A stretch of DNA of 7,890 nt from Ardenticatenales bacterium (GTDB lineage Bacteria; Chloroflexota; Anaerolineae; Ardenticatenales; Ardenticatenaceae): assembly GCA_013812995.1 (NCBI GenBank), contig JACCSL010000675.1, positions 1 to 7,890 of the forward strand, written 5' to 3'. This document shows, piece after piece, positions 5,566 to 7,890 of the stretch. Made by a program: the position numbers and the translations under genes. Numbering within the stretch: position 1 is the first letter of the stretch; each line of letters opens with the position of its first letter. The notes beneath the pieces are model-generated. The model had not been told where the DNA came from and searched no databases. It saw only the letters and a program-made list of their open reading frames with translations.

Positions 5566-6567
5566 TTAGTTGTCCTCCTTGACCTCGCGCAGGAAGGCCG
5601 CGCTGGCCTCCGGTAGAGCAATATTGATGAACATCCCGCTGCCCAGTTCAAAGCCTGCCGCGCGGGAGACGCGGGGAACCAGCGCCAGATACCAATGCAG
5701 ATATTCCATAGCTGGATCATGGATGGGGGCCGAGCGAATCACATAGTTGTAATCCGGGTCATTCAGCCCAACGTAAAACTTGCGGAGCACCTGGCGCAAT
5801 AGGTGCCCCAGGTCGGCAATTTCATTGGCCTGGGTGTCCAGAAAGTTGGAGTGATGGCGGCGCGGGAGAATCCAGAGGTGAAAGGGAGAGAAGGCCGCGA
5901 AGGGAACGAAGGCAACAAAGTGCTCGCTTTCCATCACTATCCGCACCCCATCGCTCAGTTCGTCCTCTATCATCTTGCAGAAGACGCACATCCCGTGATC
6001 GTCAAAGTAGCGGCGGGCTTCCTCGGTGCGGAGACGAATCGTGTGCGGGACGACGGGCAGCCCGATGAGCTGGGTGTGCGGGTGCAAGAGGGACGTTCCG
6101 GCCCGGACTCCGTGGTTCTTGAAGTAGATGAGGTGCTGCACGCGGGGGTCCGTGGTGACCTCCTGGCCGCGCAGTTGGAAGGCCCGGAGCATCAATGCCA
6201 CCTCATCGCTCCGTTGCAGAGCGGGGGCGCTGTTGTGGCGCGGCGTCTCGATGAGCACCTCATGGTGGCCTACCCCGGAGATCATCCGGTGAATTCCATC
6301 AAAGCTAAAGGTGCGCTCTCCTTCCCGCTGGAGGGCCGGATATTTGTTGCAGACCACCCGCAGTTGCCACGCTCCCTCCTGAGGAATGCGTAGCACCTCC
6401 AGGTCTAACTCTTCATTGCCAGGGCAGAAGGGGCAGTCTGCAAGCCAGTCCGGCCGCTCGTCGGTCCTTGCATGCGTCGGTTCGACAAACTCTTCCGGTC
6501 GCCTGGCGCGCTCTGTCGCAATAATGACCCATTCCTTGGTTGCAAGGTTCTGGCGTAGCTCCGGCAT
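5566..6567 (-). CDS. galT: Galactose-1-phosphate uridylyltransferase (GalT-type, HIT superfamily)
   Basis: This 333-residue protein is near the usual GalT length (about 330-350). GalT swaps UMP between UDP-glucose and galactose-1-phosphate in the Leloir pathway through a uridylyl-His intermediate. Seen: CPFC (Cys45, Cys48), GVGHHEV (His101/102), active-site LLHPHTQL with zinc ligand His162 and nucleophile His164, then SPFHLWILPRRHHSNF and the closing AGFELGSGMFIN. Cys45, Cys48, a His near 101 and His162 fit the structural zinc site. A second pair, CVFC (Cys194, Cys197), suggests an extra metal site, as seen in many short prokaryotic GalT homologues. The related ADP-glucose phosphorylase activity cannot be excluded. 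ATG 6567 has GGAGGG upstream. It lies 15 nt after the EcsC-like gene and 2 nt before the aldolase gene, so it is surely in the same transcript. No galK or galE is in view. Confidence 0.88.
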   Translation of the reverse strand: MPELRQNLATKEWVIIATERARRPEEFVEPTHARTDERPDWLADCPFCPGNEELDLEVLRIPQEGAWQLRVVCNKYPALQREGERTFSFDGIHRMISGVGHHEVLIETPRHNSAPALQRSDEVALMLRAFQLRGQEVTTDPRVQHLIYFKNHGVRAGTSLLHPHTQLIGLPVVPHTIRLRTEEARRYFDDHGMCVFCKMIEDELSDGVRIVMESEHFVAFVPFAAFSPFHLWILPRRHHSNFLDTQANEIADLGHLLRQVLRKFYVGLNDPDYNYVIRSAPIHDPAMEYLHWYLALVPRVSRAAGFELGSGMFINIALPEASAAFLREVKEDN

Positions 6568-6582
6568 CGATCCCTCCAGACG

Positions 6583-7725
6583 CTAGTCGGTGGTTGGACG
6601 CTCTTTTTCCTCCATGCCTTCCTCGTCGCTCTCCTCGCTCTGTCCTGGCGGGAGTAGCCCTGCGATCTTCGGCGTCGTGAGCTGCGCGCTTTCGCCCGCT
6701 GCTCTGCCGCCGCGAAGAATACTGCTCCCCGCCTCCTTCATAGAGCCGACCGCTTTCCCCGTGGCGGAGAGAATCCCATCTTTGGCATCTTCCAATTTGT
6801 CCACAAGCAGCCCGCCCGTAGCGGTGGCAGCCCCGCCCAGCATCTGCCGCGCACCGACCACGTTTTCGCCTGCGTCCTTCAGCACGTCCACAGCCTTTTC
6901 AGCGGCCCCAGCAAGGATGCCTCCGGCGGCTTGCCCTGCGTCTTTCACCGTGCTGGTTGCGCGGCGTGCCCCACTGCTGACCGTCAGCCAGGAACGCTCT
7001 CCCGCGTCTGCGAGCCAGCCGCCCACCTTGCGCTCATCCACTCCCGTCACGGCGCGCAGACTTTCCTTCCAATCGACCAGCGCCTCCGGCCCTCGCCCAA
7101 AGTAGGCATCGGCGCGCTGCCCGATGATGTAGGTCGAAAGTACGTTCGTCCCAGCCGAAGCCGCCACGCCGATGACCGGGAGCGCCGTCGCCAGCCACTT
7201 GCGGGCATATCGCTCTGTCACCTTCACGCTCAGTTCGCGCCCGGCCTTCGTCAGCAGTTGGTTTCCGCCCGCACTGACTCCCGTCACGAGCATCACGACT
7301 TGTTGTTTTTCCAACTGGTTGAGCGGGTAGCCATGTGCCTCGGCAATCTCCAGCACCAATTCGGCCTGGAGCTTGAACGTGGCTCCGATGTCTGCTGCGA
7401 CCCCGATGGTGAGCGCCGTCAGCGTGCCCAGCCCTGGAATCAGTGCGGCCCCGGCAGTGGCTGCGCCCACCGTCGCTGTCTCCTGGCACTTGCGTTTGAC
7501 GAGAATCTCCACAAGGTCATCCGTGGACGCGTCCGGTTGATCCGCGCGGAGCTGCTGGACCCGCGCCATTGCGCCCTCTTCGTCGGCCTCGCTGATACGG
7601 TCAAAGAGAAAGGTGAGAAAGTCACTTGCCCGGCTCCCCTTCTTTGGCTTTGGGGCGGGAGTTTGCTCGATCTCGTAGACGATCTCCTCGGCCTGTGCCT
7701 TGCTCGACGGCGTTTCGGCTTCCAT
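6583..7725 (-). CDS. EcsC-like membrane-associated protein with Ala/Gly-rich amphipathic tail
   Basis: This 380-residue protein has no sure function. The N-terminal 75 residues are charged and soluble. Residues 83-135 carry a small-residue hydrophobic block (GAATAGAALIPGLGTLTAL), then ADIGATFKLQAEL and IAEAHGY. Residues 176-210 contain KWLATALPVIGVAASAG and IIGQRADAYFGRG. This pattern (Gly-rich block, aDi, yGY, kalPviGa, igxxAxxyF) is what I know of EcsC-family proteins, which are membrane-associated and poorly understood. Residues about 257-345 are a low-complexity Ala/Gly/Lys/Asp helix region with recurring hydrophobic-K-[DE]-A-G units (260, 282, 329, and LEDAK at 311), reminiscent of LEA or apolipoprotein-like amphipathic repeats that lie on membranes. 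The last 25 residues are very acidic. There is no signal peptide. Start ATG 7725 has AGGAGG at 7 nt. It is the first gene of the cluster, 15 nt before galT. Confidence 0.75.
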   Translation of the reverse strand: MEAETPSSKAQAEEIVYEIEQTPAPKPKKGSRASDFLTFLFDRISEADEEGAMARVQQLRADQPDASTDDLVEILVKRKCQETATVGAATAGAALIPGLGTLTALTIGVAADIGATFKLQAELVLEIAEAHGYPLNQLEKQQVVMLVTGVSAGGNQLLTKAGRELSVKVTERYARKWLATALPVIGVAASAGTNVLSTYIIGQRADAYFGRGPEALVDWKESLRAVTGVDERKVGGWLADAGERSWLTVSSGARRATSTVKDAGQAAGGILAGAAEKAVDVLKDAGENVVGARQMLGGAATATGGLLVDKLEDAKDGILSATGKAVGSMKEAGSSILRGGRAAGESAQLTTPKIAGLLPPGQSEESDEEGMEEKERPTTD

Positions 7726-7752
7726 AACACACCTCCTGGTAAAGGGTTAAAG

Positions 7753-7769
7753 CGTAATCTGTAATTACG
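7753..7769. promoter_or_regulatory. Small palindrome CGTAAT-N5-ATTACG, possible operator
   Basis: CGTAAT (7753-7758) and ATTACG (7764-7769) are perfect inverted 6-base arms around CTGTA, within the 165-bp leader/promoter region of the EcsC-galT-aldolase-lipoprotein cluster and 28 bases before its first start codon. The size and symmetry fit a dimeric regulator site. It is short enough to arise by chance, and its right arm merges with the heptamer repeat. Confidence 0.3.
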
Positions 7770-7787
7770 TTTTACGTTTCTGGTTCT
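7767..7787. repeat. Degenerate heptamer repeat (ACGTTTT-type), copy 2
   Basis: Units ACGTTTT, ACGTTTC and a worn TGGTTCT follow each other at 7-base spacing. The first two units match the tract at 788-801 in 13 of 14 bases. Both tracts have the same orientation and both lie 25-42 bases upstream of the start of a minus-strand gene. Chance is possible, because such A/T-rich words are short. Confidence 0.45.
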
Positions 7788-7830
7788 GACGGAATTTGTG
7801 GTATGGAAGATGTGCCGCGTGCCATGCGCG

Positions 7831-7890
7831 CCCTCACCCCCACGTCGCTTCGCTCCGTGGCCCCTCTCCCGATTTCGGGAGAGGGGAACG
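7831..7890. repeat. REP-like inverted repeat element at right edge
   Basis: CCCCTCTCCCG (7861-7871) and CGGGAGAGGGG (7876-7886) form a perfect 11-bp stem around ATTT. Just before it CCACG (7840-7844) and CGTGG (7856-7860) can form a second, 5-bp stem around CTTCGCT-containing sequence, preceded by CCCTCACCCC. The overall style (CCCTCACCCC, then CCCCTCTCCC with its mirror) is that of dispersed palindromic repeats common in many bacterial genomes. There is no T-run on either strand, so it is unlikely to be a simple terminator. The element probably continues past the edge. Confidence 0.6.

Noticed and set aside
5803..6393. Plus-strand open frame of 196 codons
   Set aside because: Shadow of galT; no recognisable domain and no ribosome site of note.
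6931..7764. Plus-strand open frame of 277 codons
   Set aside because: Shadow of the EcsC-like gene in GC-rich DNA; the minus frame has the ribosome site, operon context and family motifs.
1..7890. Defence system, prophage, insertion sequence or CRISPR array
   Set aside because: I see no nuclease, helicase, transposase, integrase or spaced direct repeats. The EcsC-like protein and lipoprotein are not in themselves evidence for such a system.

Overview
The window is GC-rich bacterial chromosome, with no rRNA, tRNA, transposase, phage or CRISPR signal. The best guess at origin is the Chloroflexota. This rests on a lipoprotein with a long Thr/Pro (TPTP-type) linker before a TolB-like propeller, a class III cyclase fragment, an EcsC-like protein, and short heptameric repeats in intergenic DNA. 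It is an inference from style, not a phylogenetic placement.

Layout. Bases 1-763 (minus strand) hold the N-terminal 254 residues of a metallo-beta-lactamase/persulfide-dioxygenase-type protein that runs off the left edge; relatives carry C-terminal rhodanese domains. A 125-bp divergent intergenic region (764-888) carries heptamer repeats, a promoter candidate and a perfect hairpin that places a Shine-Dalgarno sequence in its loop. Two plus-strand genes follow, a GNAT N-acetyltransferase (889-1425) and an SRPBCC small-molecule-binding protein (1455-1901). The 379 bp from 1902 to 2280 contain a good sigma-70-type promoter, a start site, and the broken remains of a class III adenylate/guanylate cyclase. 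An intact M20-family metallopeptidase (2281-3624) starts 16 bases after that remnant.

From 3621 to 7725 the minus strand carries a tightly packed four-gene cluster. In transcription order it is an EcsC-like membrane-associated protein with an Ala/Gly-rich amphipathic tail, a galactose-1-phosphate uridylyltransferase-type enzyme (galT), a DapA/NAL-superfamily class I aldolase, and a TolB-like WD40/PD40 lipoprotein. The gaps are 15 nt, 2 nt and a 4-nt GTGA overlap, so co-transcription and translational coupling are very likely. The cluster meets the peptidase gene tail to tail in the palindrome TTAA, where both stop codons overlap. The right edge (7726-7890) is intergenic and holds a small palindrome, a second copy of the heptamer repeat and a strong REP-like inverted repeat that reaches the window end.

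Most genes are ordinary metabolic or housekeeping types. I see no convincing new defence system or mobile element. The points most worth a second look are the deleted cyclase gene with its promoter still in place, the EcsC protein with a LEA-like tail heading a sugar/aldolase operon, the loop-presented Shine-Dalgarno, and the matching heptamer repeats upstream of both minus-strand transcription units.
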